Source: RZYY01 sp036794825
GTDB taxonomy: Bacteria > Bacteroidota > Bacteroidia > Bacteroidales > 4484-276
Length of the DNA: 64,000 nt
NCBI GenBank assembly: GCA_036794825.1
Contig: DAIRGA010000024.1
Coordinates: 15,621 to 79,620, forward strand
Direction of reading: 5' to 3'
Part shown: positions 1 through 8,947 of the stretch, piece by piece
Numbering within the stretch: position 1 is the stretch's first letter
Layout: every line of letters begins with the position of its first letter
Notes under the pieces: generated by a model
Seen by the model: the letters and a program-made list of their open reading frames with translations, nothing else
Databases searched by the model: none
Told to the model about the DNA's origin: nothing
Made by a program: the position numbers and the translations under genes

Positions 1-1581
1 AATTATGCCATTATTGGCTTGGTTATTTGCTCCATTAATCATAGTTCCAATATTCAAATTCTCCGCCATCCAGCATTGGTTGCCTATTTCTACAGTATTA
101 TATACCTGCCCGTCCCTTGTGTCAACCATTGGATAACCACAAACAAAATCCGGAGTTATTGTTGTTGCATCAAACGCAACCCTTTTCCATTTGTAGTCAG
201 AAGTATTAAAAACATAAGGATGTCCATCGCTGGTATTGTAAACCATGAGTCCGTTTGCCGGGTTTTGTATGGCAGCAATCTGGGTAGTATTCATCCTGGG
301 AGGTAAAAAACCCTTGCTTGTCGAATATACCTGAAGCAGGGCAGAGGGGTCTGGTTGCCCTGTTCCAATACCCACCCGGCCATCGGTTTCGATGGAAAGT
401 TTTGTACTGTTATTAAAGCGGATATCGAGATCATTTTCTTCGCTGTCATCATGGTTGAATGCCCAATAATCATCGCCGGCATACAGTTGCAGGGCAGGGT
501 CCTTGCCTTCATTGGTGGCTTTAATTTTTAAATCGCACCATGAGGTGTCTTCTATCATTGCATCGCCGTTTTTCACGTGGAAGCGGTATTGTGGGCTATT
601 TGTACCAATTCCTACCCTTCCATTGTCCTGTACCCTCAACAGTTCGTTTGTTCCGCTGTTATTAACCACCCTGAATACTTTGCCGGTTGAGTTGTTGTTT
701 TCGTCAATACTGATATCAACATTTCCATAGGAAACCAAAGCAAGTGTATCGTCACTGGAGTAAAGGTTGCCAACCTTGGACTTGGTTTCGTTATCGAGCC
801 TTACAGTAAATCGTGTACCTCCGTGAATGTCCAGCAGGCTGCCCGGCTGATTAGTTCCTATTCCAACATAACCATTGTTTGATATGGTCATCCTTCTTTG
901 ATCTTTGTATTGGATAGTAAATTTGTTATCTTCACTTACATCATTATAAACAGCCCAATAATTGTCATTTGCCCACAACCCGTCTGTTACTGTTCTTAAT
1001 AAAAGTGAAGCATCAGTTCCGGCAGTGGTTGTCCGAATGGTCAGGTCGCTCCATTCGGGTGTTTCTATCAAAGCATCCCCTCCATATAAATGGAGCAATC
1101 GGGTTGGAGTATTGGTTCCAATACCCACTTTGCCATTATTGTAAAAAATATTGTTCCCATCGGGTTGCCACATCGGGTCATCACCGCTCTCTTTGGCATA
1201 CAGCGCGTATGGTACCGAAAGCAACTGTGTAACACCGGCAAAAACAAAATTGCTGCCCCCGGCAATATCCATACTAAGCTTAAGGAAATGATCGCCGCTT
1301 CCCCAATCGATTTCAGAAAAAATACCAAATACTGCAGTTCCTCTTCCAATTTCGAGGTTCACAAGACCAAACTCATTGGTGGTAACCGTATGATCTTCGG
1401 TATAAACCACAGTACCATCCGGCGCCTCTGTCAGGATGTCGATCCTAAGCGCTACAGCCTGATCAGCGACCAGCTCTCCACCGGCATCCCGGATGATGGT
1501 TTGATACTTAAAAGCCTGGGGTTGTGCTATGACAATCATTACCAGGATCATGAACTGAATTGTTAACATTAAATTTTTCAT
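1..1581 (-). CDS. Secreted FISUMP / tail-fibre-like repeat protein, C-terminus beyond left edge
   Basis: An open frame runs from the ATG at 1581 to the window edge (527 residues visible, no stop). A signal peptide occupies about residues 1-19 (ends VIAQ). Next comes a head domain common in Bacteroidota surface proteins (KYQTIIRDAGGELV near 24, SVPYALYAK near 125). Four repeats with the motif GIGTxxP follow, each starting NG(K/Y/R)VGIGT or DGRVGIGT, as in phage tail-fibre-like and adhesin-like proteins. After a GFLPPRM segment the visible end matches the Fibrobacter succinogenes major paralogous domain (DTRDGQVYNTVEIGNQCWMA, then AENLNIG). A strong GGAGG lies 4 bp before the start, unusual for this phylum. 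It lies 185 bp downstream of the beta-helix gene on the same strand and may be co-transcribed with it. Surface location is inferred; binding target unknown. Confidence 0.85.
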   Translation of the reverse strand, partial: MKNLMLTIQFMILVMIVIAQPQAFKYQTIIRDAGGELVADQAVALRIDILTEAPDGTVVYTEDHTVTTNEFGLVNLEIGRGTAVFGIFSEIDWGSGDHFLKLSMDIAGGSNFVFAGVTQLLSVPYALYAKESGDDPMWQPDGNNIFYNNGKVGIGTNTPTRLLHLYGGDALIETPEWSDLTIRTTTAGTDASLLLRTVTDGLWANDNYWAVYNDVSEDNKFTIQYKDQRRMTISNNGYVGIGTNQPGSLLDIHGGTRFTVRLDNETKSKVGNLYSSDDTLALVSYGNVDISIDENNNSTGKVFRVVNNSGTNELLRVQDNGRVGIGTNSPQYRFHVKNGDAMIEDTSWCDLKIKATNEGKDPALQLYAGDDYWAFNHDDSEENDLDIRFNNSTKLSIETDGRVGIGTGQPDPSALLQVYSTSKGFLPPRMNTTQIAAIQNPANGLMVYNTSDGHPYVFNTSDYKWKRVAFDATTITPDFVCGYPMVDTRDGQVYNTVEIGNQCWMAENLNIGTMINGANNQANNGII

Positions 1582-1672
1582 AATACCTCCATGTTTTAAA
1601 TAAGTGTTTAAAAATGAATTTTGATGAATTTTATCGTAATTACTTGGTTTCAAAATCCGGATCCCATCCCTG

Positions 1673-1717
1673 TCCCCTCTCACTGCCGGGTTATTCCAGC
1701 CAGAAGCGGAGAGGGGA
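1673..1717. repeat. Inverted repeat between two secreted-protein genes
   Basis: TCCCCTCTC (1673-1681) and GAGAGGGGA (1709-1717) are perfect 9-bp inverted arms around a 27-bp loop in the 184-bp gap between the beta-helix gene and the FISUMP gene. No T-run follows, so it could be an mRNA-processing or attenuation hairpin rather than a clear terminator. Confidence 0.35.
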
Positions 1718-1765
1718 TTGCAGACGTTGTCCTGCATTCAGGTAATGGGTTTTAGCCCGGAGGAG

Positions 1766-4537
1766 CTATTTTGTTTTGATAAGTTTAGTTGTTAGATTTC
1801 TAATCCCTGCTTTAACCTTGCACAGGTAAATGCCTTCAGGTACATTGCCGGCTTGCCAGGCTGTTTGATAAGTGCCTGCAGTCAGCTTTTCATGCACCAG
1901 GGTTTCGACAAGTTGCCCTAAATGATTGTAAATGGCAATTTCGACCTTTGAATTTTCGGTGAGGGTGAACTCAATGTTTGTGCTGCCGGTGAAGGGATTG
2001 GGGTAGCTGGTAAGTTCCAAGCCACTTTTTCCGGGATCAACTTTTTCTATTCCAACCACGCAGGGAATTGAGCCGTATTCGTAGGGTCCCATGTCAACAA
2101 CTGCTCCGCTCACTCCGCCGTCCCAGATGCGGTAATTACCAAGCAGGTCAACCCATGGCAGGTTTAGTCCGGTAACATCCGGAATCCCGGCATCAATGCA
2201 GGGTGAACCTGCACTCAACTGGTAATCCAGCGCCAGCGCGTCAAAAAAGACAGGATCAGCATCAATGTTGTTTTCATACACGCCTGTTCCAATGCCATAG
2301 GGACCGATACCGGCCTGCCCGCCTTCGATGTTGTTGTATTTAAAATCTACGTTGCAGTTGTTGGACGAAATGTAAATCTGGTTGTTTTCTGGTGCTGTGT
2401 TGCCCCAAAAGATGTTATTAATAAGGTCGGGATTTGATCCGCTGTAAATTTCAAGAGCGCCGCCTCTGAAATTAGAATGATTGTTTACAAAAGTATTGTT
2501 GAGCAATATTGGGTTTGAATTTGTGGATATTAATATTGCTCCACCACCATCTGCACTGTTTTTCAGGGATTGATTACCATAAAACAAGCAGTTTACAATT
2601 TCAGGCGAGGAATTTAAATAGCAGGCAATTCCCCCGGACCAGTTGGCGCTGTTTGCGTTAAAAATACAATTCCTGATCACAGGGCTACTGTTCCACAATG
2701 CGATGGCTCCGCCGCTGGCAACCAAACTTCCGTCATTTAACGCCCTGTTATGATGGAAAACACAGTTTTCGATGACGATGTTGTTGTAATCCCTTATTCC
2801 TATAGCACCTCCGCAGTTATAATAAGAAGAGGGCGCAACAAGAGGAGGAAACCCATACTCAAATATGCAATGCCGAAATACCGAAGTTGGATTGTTTGGG
2901 GATGTACCGTCAAATCCAATATGCCCCCAGCCCAATTCAGGATTTACGGCGGTAAAGACAATGCTTCCGGTATTGCTCGTATCACCGATAGCCTGCAACG
3001 ATCCTTCGACAATGAATTGAACACGGTCGGAGAATTTAACCCACACTCCGGGGTCAATCTCCAGTGTCTGACCATCCGGAATGGTGATGTCGCCGGTAAC
3101 AATGTATGGATGACCGGCCATGGTCCAGTGACCTGATACATCGCCCGGCAGCACCTGCGTTCCTTTCGGCGGTGATGCCACTATTTTGGCCTCATTGATC
3201 TGCCAGAAGCCACCATTTAGCCTTCCATTACCGCTGAAGGTTTGGTTGGCATAGGTTGACAAAGTTGTAATGGTTTGAATTTGCCTGTTATTCAAATCCT
3301 TGAAAAACGATGCAGCAACTGCCTGGACATCGGCAGAACTGTTCGCGGAAGCATTGTAAACGGGTGTGTGAGCTGATGTCCCCCACCATCCCAGGCTGGG
3401 GTTGCTGGTGTTTTGATAGGTTTTTGCTGTGTCGCAGACCCAACCAAACACTTTTTCGCCATTGATTTCAGCGGTGATATCTGAATGATAGAAATTTACT
3501 TCATGCATCGGGTAAATATAACTCCAGTCTTCCCCTACGATATCTTCGCCAATATTGCGAAGTCCCATTTTAATTTTCACCTGTTCGGGAGTAAAGCCCC
3601 TGTACTGAAGTTGCAATGCGAAATTTTGAAATCCGGAACCATTTTCACCTAACAATCTGGCAAAACCGGCATTCGGGTCGGGATCAATATCATCATAATC
3701 CCTCGATGCAATATAGTATTTCTGGTTGTCATGACCATCCCCTTTGGGCTCCGGCCCGGCGCCGTTGGCATCCCAGCCGGCAAAACCTTCATGATTTATG
3801 GCAAGCCCATTGAAAGGCAGTTCAGGACGGCCTTTTTCGATACTACCACTGATATTGCGGTAGGATCCGGTTCTTCCGTTGCCGGTAAAAGGAACTGTCG
3901 AACCTAAGCTTTGAAAATTGAAGCGCAATTCTTGCCCGGCAACATCGAGCAGGAAGGCTGCAGCTACTGCTTTAACTGCAGCAGAGCTGTTGCCCGAGGC
4001 GTCTGTCGGTACGAAAAAGTTGGATTCCATTTGCCATATCCAACCCGTTGAAGCACCATAATTAAACATCATATAATTGGTAATGCCTGAAATCATGGGT
4101 TCACCATTGAGCGTCATCAGGGAGTTTATGGGATAAAAATTCAGATGGTGCTCGTTTCCGAATGTAAACCAGTCTTCGCCCTCAAGGTCATTTCCCAGGG
4201 AAGCCAATCCCAATTTAACTATTACCTGGCCCGGTGTGAACCCATTGTCGGTGAGCGCCTGGGCAAACAGCGGAAAGTCAGTACCAATGCTTGTTACATG
4301 GGCGCCTGCTGCAGCAGCAGGGTTAACATAGTCGCGCGAAGCAATATAATACGTAAAAGTACTATGGCCATTGCCATAGGGTTCGGGGCCGGTTCCATCG
4401 GCATCCCAGGCTGCAGCGCCTTCGTTGTCGGTGATCAATCCCTGAATCTGAATCTGGGAATGAAGTGAGAGAGCGATAAACAGGAAAAATGTGATAGCTA
4501 AAATTTCCCGTTCCATGTGTAATTGGTTTGAATACAT
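1766..4537 (-). CDS. T9SS-exported beta-helix protein with duplicated N-terminal domain
   Basis: 923 residues with an N-terminal signal peptide. Two homologous ~200-residue modules follow, each opening with a motif like GPEPxGxGH and YYIASRDY (near 45-70 and 255-280). A right-handed parallel beta-helix comes next (about 470-800; repeated GGAIxLxNSSPxIxNCxF rungs). The C-terminal T9SS type A sorting domain has SYPNPFTG and ends KLIKTK. It should cross the outer membrane by T9SS and be released or anchored at the surface; substrate unknown. It is a clear paralogue of the gene at 47228-49957. The start at 4537 is supported by GGAGG 5 bp upstream and by a promoter/array block at exactly the same distance as in the paralogue. 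An internal Met at residue 8 is the alternative start. Confidence 0.88.
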   Translation of the reverse strand: MYSNQLHMEREILAITFFLFIALSLHSQIQIQGLITDNEGAAAWDADGTGPEPYGNGHSTFTYYIASRDYVNPAAAAGAHVTSIGTDFPLFAQALTDNGFTPGQVIVKLGLASLGNDLEGEDWFTFGNEHHLNFYPINSLMTLNGEPMISGITNYMMFNYGASTGWIWQMESNFFVPTDASGNSSAAVKAVAAAFLLDVAGQELRFNFQSLGSTVPFTGNGRTGSYRNISGSIEKGRPELPFNGLAINHEGFAGWDANGAGPEPKGDGHDNQKYYIASRDYDDIDPDPNAGFARLLGENGSGFQNFALQLQYRGFTPEQVKIKMGLRNIGEDIVGEDWSYIYPMHEVNFYHSDITAEINGEKVFGWVCDTAKTYQNTSNPSLGWWGTSAHTPVYNASANSSADVQAVAASFFKDLNNRQIQTITTLSTYANQTFSGNGRLNGGFWQINEAKIVASPPKGTQVLPGDVSGHWTMAGHPYIVTGDITIPDGQTLEIDPGVWVKFSDRVQFIVEGSLQAIGDTSNTGSIVFTAVNPELGWGHIGFDGTSPNNPTSVFRHCIFEYGFPPLVAPSSYYNCGGAIGIRDYNNIVIENCVFHHNRALNDGSLVASGGAIALWNSSPVIRNCIFNANSANWSGGIACYLNSSPEIVNCLFYGNQSLKNSADGGGAILISTNSNPILLNNTFVNNHSNFRGGALEIYSGSNPDLINNIFWGNTAPENNQIYISSNNCNVDFKYNNIEGGQAGIGPYGIGTGVYENNIDADPVFFDALALDYQLSAGSPCIDAGIPDVTGLNLPWVDLLGNYRIWDGGVSGAVVDMGPYEYGSIPCVVGIEKVDPGKSGLELTSYPNPFTGSTNIEFTLTENSKVEIAIYNHLGQLVETLVHEKLTAGTYQTAWQAGNVPEGIYLCKVKAGIRNLTTKLIKTK

Positions 4538-4580
4538 AAATACCTCCGGTTTTTTTGAATTTGAAAATAAATTATCGGTC

Positions 4581-4671
4581 TAAAATTACTGCAAATGGAG
4601 GTGGATGTCAAGGTAAATACAAAAACGCGCAGGATTTTCGAACCAACGCTGGAAACAAATTGATGAACGCT
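4581..4671 (-). promoter_or_regulatory. LytTR-like triple direct-repeat array plus promoter for the beta-helix gene
   Basis: On the minus strand the 9-mers AGCGTTCAT (4671-4663), AGCGTTGGT (4650-4642) and CGCGTTTTT (4629-4621) are direct repeats with a 21-bp start-to-start period, i.e. 12-bp gaps. Two of the three match the published LytTR half-site consensus at 8 of 9 positions. A TAATTTTA box (4588-4581) lies 44 bp before the start codon. No good TTTG -33 element is present, as expected for an activator-dependent promoter. The same layout recurs at 50001-50091. Confidence 0.75.
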
Positions 4672-4975
4672 TGATAAATGTGGGTGAAATTTTGGAGGGT
4701 GAAAGGTAAAAAATTGGGGTAATGGGTGCTTTTCACCGTATTTTTAGTTTCAAGGATGAAAAAATCAGCAAAACAACGACTGCTGAGATTATCTGATTAA
4801 AAAGGGACAAAACCAAAGCTTTGGCTGCTTCTAAAATGATCAGTTATAGCTGAACTTTTTCGGTTTAATTGAATTATCTTTCTCTATGTCTGAAGATATT
4901 TTGAGGTTGGGCAAAATGGCGATCCAAAAATTGATTTTTTCCTTTCTATCTTTGGCGCTCAATAAATTTACTTAC

Positions 4976-6751
4976 ATGAGACTCATTTTATTCATGCTTA
5001 CTTCTGCAATGATTGTTTTCGCAGGATGCAAATATTCGCCAGAGACTGAAGGAAATTCCCTTATCGAACTCCGCTACATGGAGGATGAATCGGTTACTTA
5101 CCAGGAAGCCATTGATTTCTACAAAAAACTGGCCGACCACTACCCTGAAGCCAAATTGCTCACTTATGGCAAAACGGATGTTGGTAAACCGTTGCATCTT
5201 TTTGTGATGGATAAGGAGAGAAAATTCACCCCGGAAGCGGCCAGGGAATCAGGTAAATCTATTGTGCTGATCATGAACGGCATTCATCCCGGCGAGCCGG
5301 AGGGCATTGACGCCAGCCTGATGTTTGCCGACGACATCCTGCGCAACAAGGACGGGATGCTCAACCTGCTTGACAATACAGTGGTTTGCATCATCCCGGT
5401 TTACAACATCGGCGGAATGCTCAACCGTAGCGCTTATCACCGCACCGGGCAGACTACACCCAAAGAGGCCGGCCATCGTGGCAACGCCAAAAATCTTGAC
5501 CTGAACCGCGATTTTGTAAAAATGGACACCAAAAATGCCCAATCCTTTGCGGTATTGTTCAGCGAATGGCAGCCAGATGTTTTCCTTGATACCCACACCA
5601 CCAATGGCACCGACCATCCGCAGGTAATCACGGTTATTCCTTACCAGATGGAAGCCCTGCCCAAACCTTTGGGTGAGTTTTATTACAACCACCTTACCCC
5701 ATCGCTTTATGAGCAGATGGCAGCAGCAGGCTTCGACCTGATCCCTTATGTGGATTACTGGAATACCACCCCCAAAGACGGCATCAAACTCAACCCGCAG
5801 ACACCACGGTTTTCGACCGGGTATACCAGCCTTTTCAATACGATGAGTTTTATGACCGAAAACCAGATCTACGCATCATTTCCCGACCGGGTAATGTCGG
5901 TTTATCATTTTAAAAAAGCGCTGGTTTCGTTTACCAATGCCAACAGCGCTGACATTGTCAGGTTGAAGAAAGAGGCTGATGAAATTACCCGGCAACAAAA
6001 GGAATTTGTGGTTCAATGGGAAACTGACAGCCTGAATTTCAAAATGATCCGTTACAGAGGCTACGAAGGAGAGATGGCGCCAAGTCCAGTAACCGGGCTG
6101 CCGCGCTTTGGCTTCAATCGTGAAAAACCTTACGACACCTTAATCCCATATTATGATCGGCATTTGCCGGTGAAATCTGTTACTGCACCGGAGTTTTACA
6201 TTCTACCACAAGCCTGGGAACAGGTGGTTGAGCGGCTCGGATTGAATGGGGTCAACATGCTCCGGTTTACCAAAGATACAATGATCACGGCCGAAAGATA
6301 CATCATCAAAGAGGTAAAAACCAATCCTTACAAATACAACTGGCGCCAGAACCACACCGAAGTAAAGTATGAACGGGTAACCGAAACCGTGAATGTGTGG
6401 GAGGGCGACTACCTTATACCGATGAACCAGCCGGCCAACCGCTATATCGTCGAAATGCTTGAGCCTGAAGCCCAGGATTCGTTTTTCCGCTGGAACTTCT
6501 TCGATCCCATTCTCGAAGAGCGGGAATATTATTCATCCTACGGTTTTGAAGAAAACGCCCAGCGTTATCTCGATGAACATCCTGATTTCAGAAAGCAATG
6601 GGAAGAAGCCATTAAAAACGACACCGCACTCCAAAAAAGTCACCGCGCGCAACTGGGATACATTTATCACAATACCGAATGGGCTGATAATGTGACACGG
6701 AAATATCCGGTGGCAAGGGTAAATGAAAAGATCAACCTGCCAGTGAATTAG
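4976..6751 (+). CDS. M14 family zinc carboxypeptidase, lipoprotein
   Basis: 591 residues from the ATG at 4976. This start gives a lipoprotein signal peptide with lipobox FAGC (Cys18) and lies 20 bp after a perfect TATCTTTG box (4948-4955). An upstream ATG at 4886 would add 30 residues across that box and is less likely. The M14 zinc site is visible: HPGE (His104, Glu107) and DTHTTNG (His207), with LDLNRD (Arg178) as the probable substrate-carboxylate residue and a later MTENQ as candidate catalytic Glu. A long C-terminal extension follows the peptidase domain. It probably trims peptides at the periplasmic or outer-membrane face. The gene stands alone, divergent from the beta-helix gene. Confidence 0.9.
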   Translation: MRLILFMLTSAMIVFAGCKYSPETEGNSLIELRYMEDESVTYQEAIDFYKKLADHYPEAKLLTYGKTDVGKPLHLFVMDKERKFTPEAARESGKSIVLIMNGIHPGEPEGIDASLMFADDILRNKDGMLNLLDNTVVCIIPVYNIGGMLNRSAYHRTGQTTPKEAGHRGNAKNLDLNRDFVKMDTKNAQSFAVLFSEWQPDVFLDTHTTNGTDHPQVITVIPYQMEALPKPLGEFYYNHLTPSLYEQMAAAGFDLIPYVDYWNTTPKDGIKLNPQTPRFSTGYTSLFNTMSFMTENQIYASFPDRVMSVYHFKKALVSFTNANSADIVRLKKEADEITRQQKEFVVQWETDSLNFKMIRYRGYEGEMAPSPVTGLPRFGFNREKPYDTLIPYYDRHLPVKSVTAPEFYILPQAWEQVVERLGLNGVNMLRFTKDTMITAERYIIKEVKTNPYKYNWRQNHTEVKYERVTETVNVWEGDYLIPMNQPANRYIVEMLEPEAQDSFFRWNFFDPILEEREYYSSYGFEENAQRYLDEHPDFRKQWEEAIKNDTALQKSHRAQLGYIYHNTEWADNVTRKYPVARVNEKINLPVN

Positions 6752-6781
6752 CATTTTCGAGCCGTTGAAACAGATTCAGTC

Positions 6782-7915
6782 CTACTTTTTTAAGTACATA
6801 TTGACAAACCATAATTTGAACAATGGATCAATAAACCCAACCTGCTCGCCCCAAAAATCAATTATCTCTTTGCTTTCGAGCGCAGATTTGATACGGGTTG
6901 TATTGCCCTGCGCTCCCAGATCATAGTTTGCCAGTGTTTCTTTTGATGAAAACTGTGTAACTCCTTCAGCAAGAGCTTTCAAAAAGTTAATCTGCTTGTT
7001 GGTGAGGTTATCCAGTTCTCGCTGAAAAAGCAACGAATGTTGCAACAACAAATCCTCCAAGGTCATGGTGATTACTGAATCATCGGCAACACTTTCAGTG
7101 TTCTGCCAGACATTTTTTGCCATCATCTGAACAAAATAGGGGTGATTCTCCATCAGTCGGGTAATATGTGCAGCCAAATCTACTGAAATAGATTTTCCGG
7201 TAATGTTAAACTGTCTGACGATATATTCAATCCAATATTTTTCCTCAATTTTGTCGAGAAACAGGATTTCACCAAACTTATAAAAAGGCATTGACTTGTT
7301 TTCAAAAATGTCAGCAAGCATGTGCCGTTTGCTACCATACATGCAGTATGCAACGCCTTGATGATGTTGCCACACCGAACGCAATTTCTTTTGAAAGTCC
7401 AGTGAATTCTCAAAATGAGCTATGTTCTGAAACTCATCAATACAAACAACAACTTTTGTCTTTTTCAATTCCGAAACACTTTGCGGCAGTTCCAGAATTT
7501 CGTTCTGAGACTTTCTCAGTTCTTTCCAGTCAAACGAAATCCTGAAATCATTAATGGGATCAACCCCGACACTTATCCGGGGCACAAGTTGAGCAAAGAA
7601 ATTTTTACTGTTTGTGATCCACTCCTCCCATTTGTTTGAGGTTGACCTGATGAGCTTAGTGGCAAAATCTTCGAAAAACTCCTCCTGACTTCTGACATTA
7701 AACAAATCGATCATACAAAAATGGATGTTTTCATTTTCTGATTTTATCTGTTCAGCGACATGACTGATCAGGGAAGATTTCCCCCATCGCCGGGGCGAAA
7801 TGAGCATGGTATTCAGATTGCTCATCAGGTTGATTTTCAACTTTTCTGAGTCCTTTTCACGATCAATAAAGTTATTCCCCTCAACAATTTTTCCAAAAAT
7901 AAACGGTGCTTTCAT
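6782..7915 (-). CDS. AAA/STAND-like ATPase (archaeal-ATPase type)
   Basis: 377 residues. The P-loop is PRRWGKSS (about 41-48), Walker B is VVCIDEFQ, and a sensor-like CMYGSKRH follows. The C-terminal half contains a helical/winged-helix region (LTNKQINFLKAL, then TTRIKSALESKEIID) and ends without the PD-(D/E)xK tail seen in other ATPases here. The ATG at 7915 is chosen because TACTTTTG (7937-7930) lies just upstream and overlaps an alternative TTG start. It shares architecture with the ATPase at 39572-40699. Cytoplasmic. Members of this superfamily are very abundant in Bacteroidota and mostly of unknown role. A nested pair of inverted repeats lies upstream. Confidence 0.82.
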   Translation of the reverse strand: MKAPFIFGKIVEGNNFIDREKDSEKLKINLMSNLNTMLISPRRWGKSSLISHVAEQIKSENENIHFCMIDLFNVRSQEEFFEDFATKLIRSTSNKWEEWITNSKNFFAQLVPRISVGVDPINDFRISFDWKELRKSQNEILELPQSVSELKKTKVVVCIDEFQNIAHFENSLDFQKKLRSVWQHHQGVAYCMYGSKRHMLADIFENKSMPFYKFGEILFLDKIEEKYWIEYIVRQFNITGKSISVDLAAHITRLMENHPYFVQMMAKNVWQNTESVADDSVITMTLEDLLLQHSLLFQRELDNLTNKQINFLKALAEGVTQFSSKETLANYDLGAQGNTTRIKSALESKEIIDFWGEQVGFIDPLFKLWFVNMYLKK

Positions 7916-7956
7916 GCGAGTTTTTTTTTGCAAAAGTAGGAATCATTCCGGAGATA

Positions 7957-8020
7957 GACAAAATTGTATTACACATTTTAGTATTATACTATTTTGTCTA
8001 TCACAAATGTGTGTAATACA
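7957..8020. promoter_or_regulatory. Nested inverted repeats upstream of ATPase, probable operator
   Basis: TGTATTACACA (7965-7975) and TGTGTAATACA (8010-8020) are perfect 11-bp inverted arms. Interleaved with them, GACAAAAT (7957-7964) and ATTTTGTC (7991-7998) form a second perfect pair. The block lies immediately upstream of the TACTTTTG box of the ATPase gene. The word TGTrTTACACA recurs in the 15-bp-period array at 18444-18499. Confidence 0.55.
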
Positions 8021-8083
8021 AAATTGTGTTGCCATAAATCATTGTGAATGAATGCCTACCGGAAAACGCTTTGCTTGCGGGCC

Positions 8084-8686
8084 TTATTTATTACCCACCG
8101 CAAAATTGATTCCCACTGCCAGCACCAGTCCGCCCGGGCGCAGGGTTCGTAGTTCATTTTTGGCATCACTGTGCAACTCCACCGGATCGAGCAGTGTGTA
8201 ATAATCTTCGGTGGTGAGCGGAATGGCATAACCGCCTTCGAGATAAAACTTGTTGCGCTTGCCAACCTTCCAGGCATAGCCGATGGTTACAAACAGATTA
8301 TCCACCGGGTTGAGGTTCAATCGCACATCCTCCATGCTTCCGGAAACAAGTTTCAACTCGGTTTCAAAATCGTTCAATCCCGAATTTCTTGAATAACCAG
8401 TCTTGAAAAAGAGTTTGTACCAGTCTTTGGGATAATACTGCAGATTAACCGCCCACTTTGTACCCCAGCTGCTTATGCCTATTCCTCCTCCTACTCTTAA
8501 AGGCTTGGAAGCAACGATTTCGATTTGCGGTCCAATCAACCCGATCATATTTTCAAGCCCCGTGCTTAGCCCAAGGTAAACAGTGGGTGGATTAAATTCA
8601 GGCTCCAGAAACGGGTTGACTTCTTTTTGTCCTTTCACGCCTGTAAGTGCCAGACTCATAAGGACGAGTGTGATGAATGTTTTCAT
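8084..8686 (-). CDS. Outer-membrane beta-barrel protein
   Basis: 200 residues with a signal peptide (cleavage near VKGQ, residue 20) and alternating amphipathic strands (WAVNLQYYP, KLFFKTGYS, NLFVTIGYAW, KFYLEGGYAIP), ending in a beta-strand GGLVLAVGINFAVG. This fits a small 8-stranded barrel. A TACCTTTG box (8740-8733) lies 47 bp before the start codon. It has no neighbour in an obvious operon. Function unknown; no catalytic residues are evident. Confidence 0.75.
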   Translation of the reverse strand: MKTFITLVLMSLALTGVKGQKEVNPFLEPEFNPPTVYLGLSTGLENMIGLIGPQIEIVASKPLRVGGGIGISSWGTKWAVNLQYYPKDWYKLFFKTGYSRNSGLNDFETELKLVSGSMEDVRLNLNPVDNLFVTIGYAWKVGKRNKFYLEGGYAIPLTTEDYYTLLDPVELHSDAKNELRTLRPGGLVLAVGINFAVGNK

Positions 8687-8947
8687 TGCATTAGGGTTTT
8701 TAGTCAGTAAAGTTTCAATTCATGTACTTGCACAAAGGTATTCAGATTCCTGCAATTTGGAATAAGATGACCTAGACTTGAATTTCATGCCCATGGAGAG
8801 GAATTGACAACATTCTTCAGTACTGTCATTTGCAAAAAGCCCATTCCTTCCAAATTACATAGGTTTTTAAGGAATAATGGCTCAGAATAAATTTTTTGAA
8901 TTTCAGTCCAGACGTTTTATTACATTTGTCGAATAAAATGTTAGACA

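Noticed and set aside
2750..3136. Plus-strand ORFs across the beta-helix, RND and M16 genes
   Set aside because: They are antisense or frame-shifted shadows of strongly supported genes and have no start-site or promoter support.
4886..4975. Upstream start (ATG at 4886) for the M14 peptidase
   Set aside because: It would put the TATCTTTG promoter box inside the coding region and bury the lipoprotein signal peptide.
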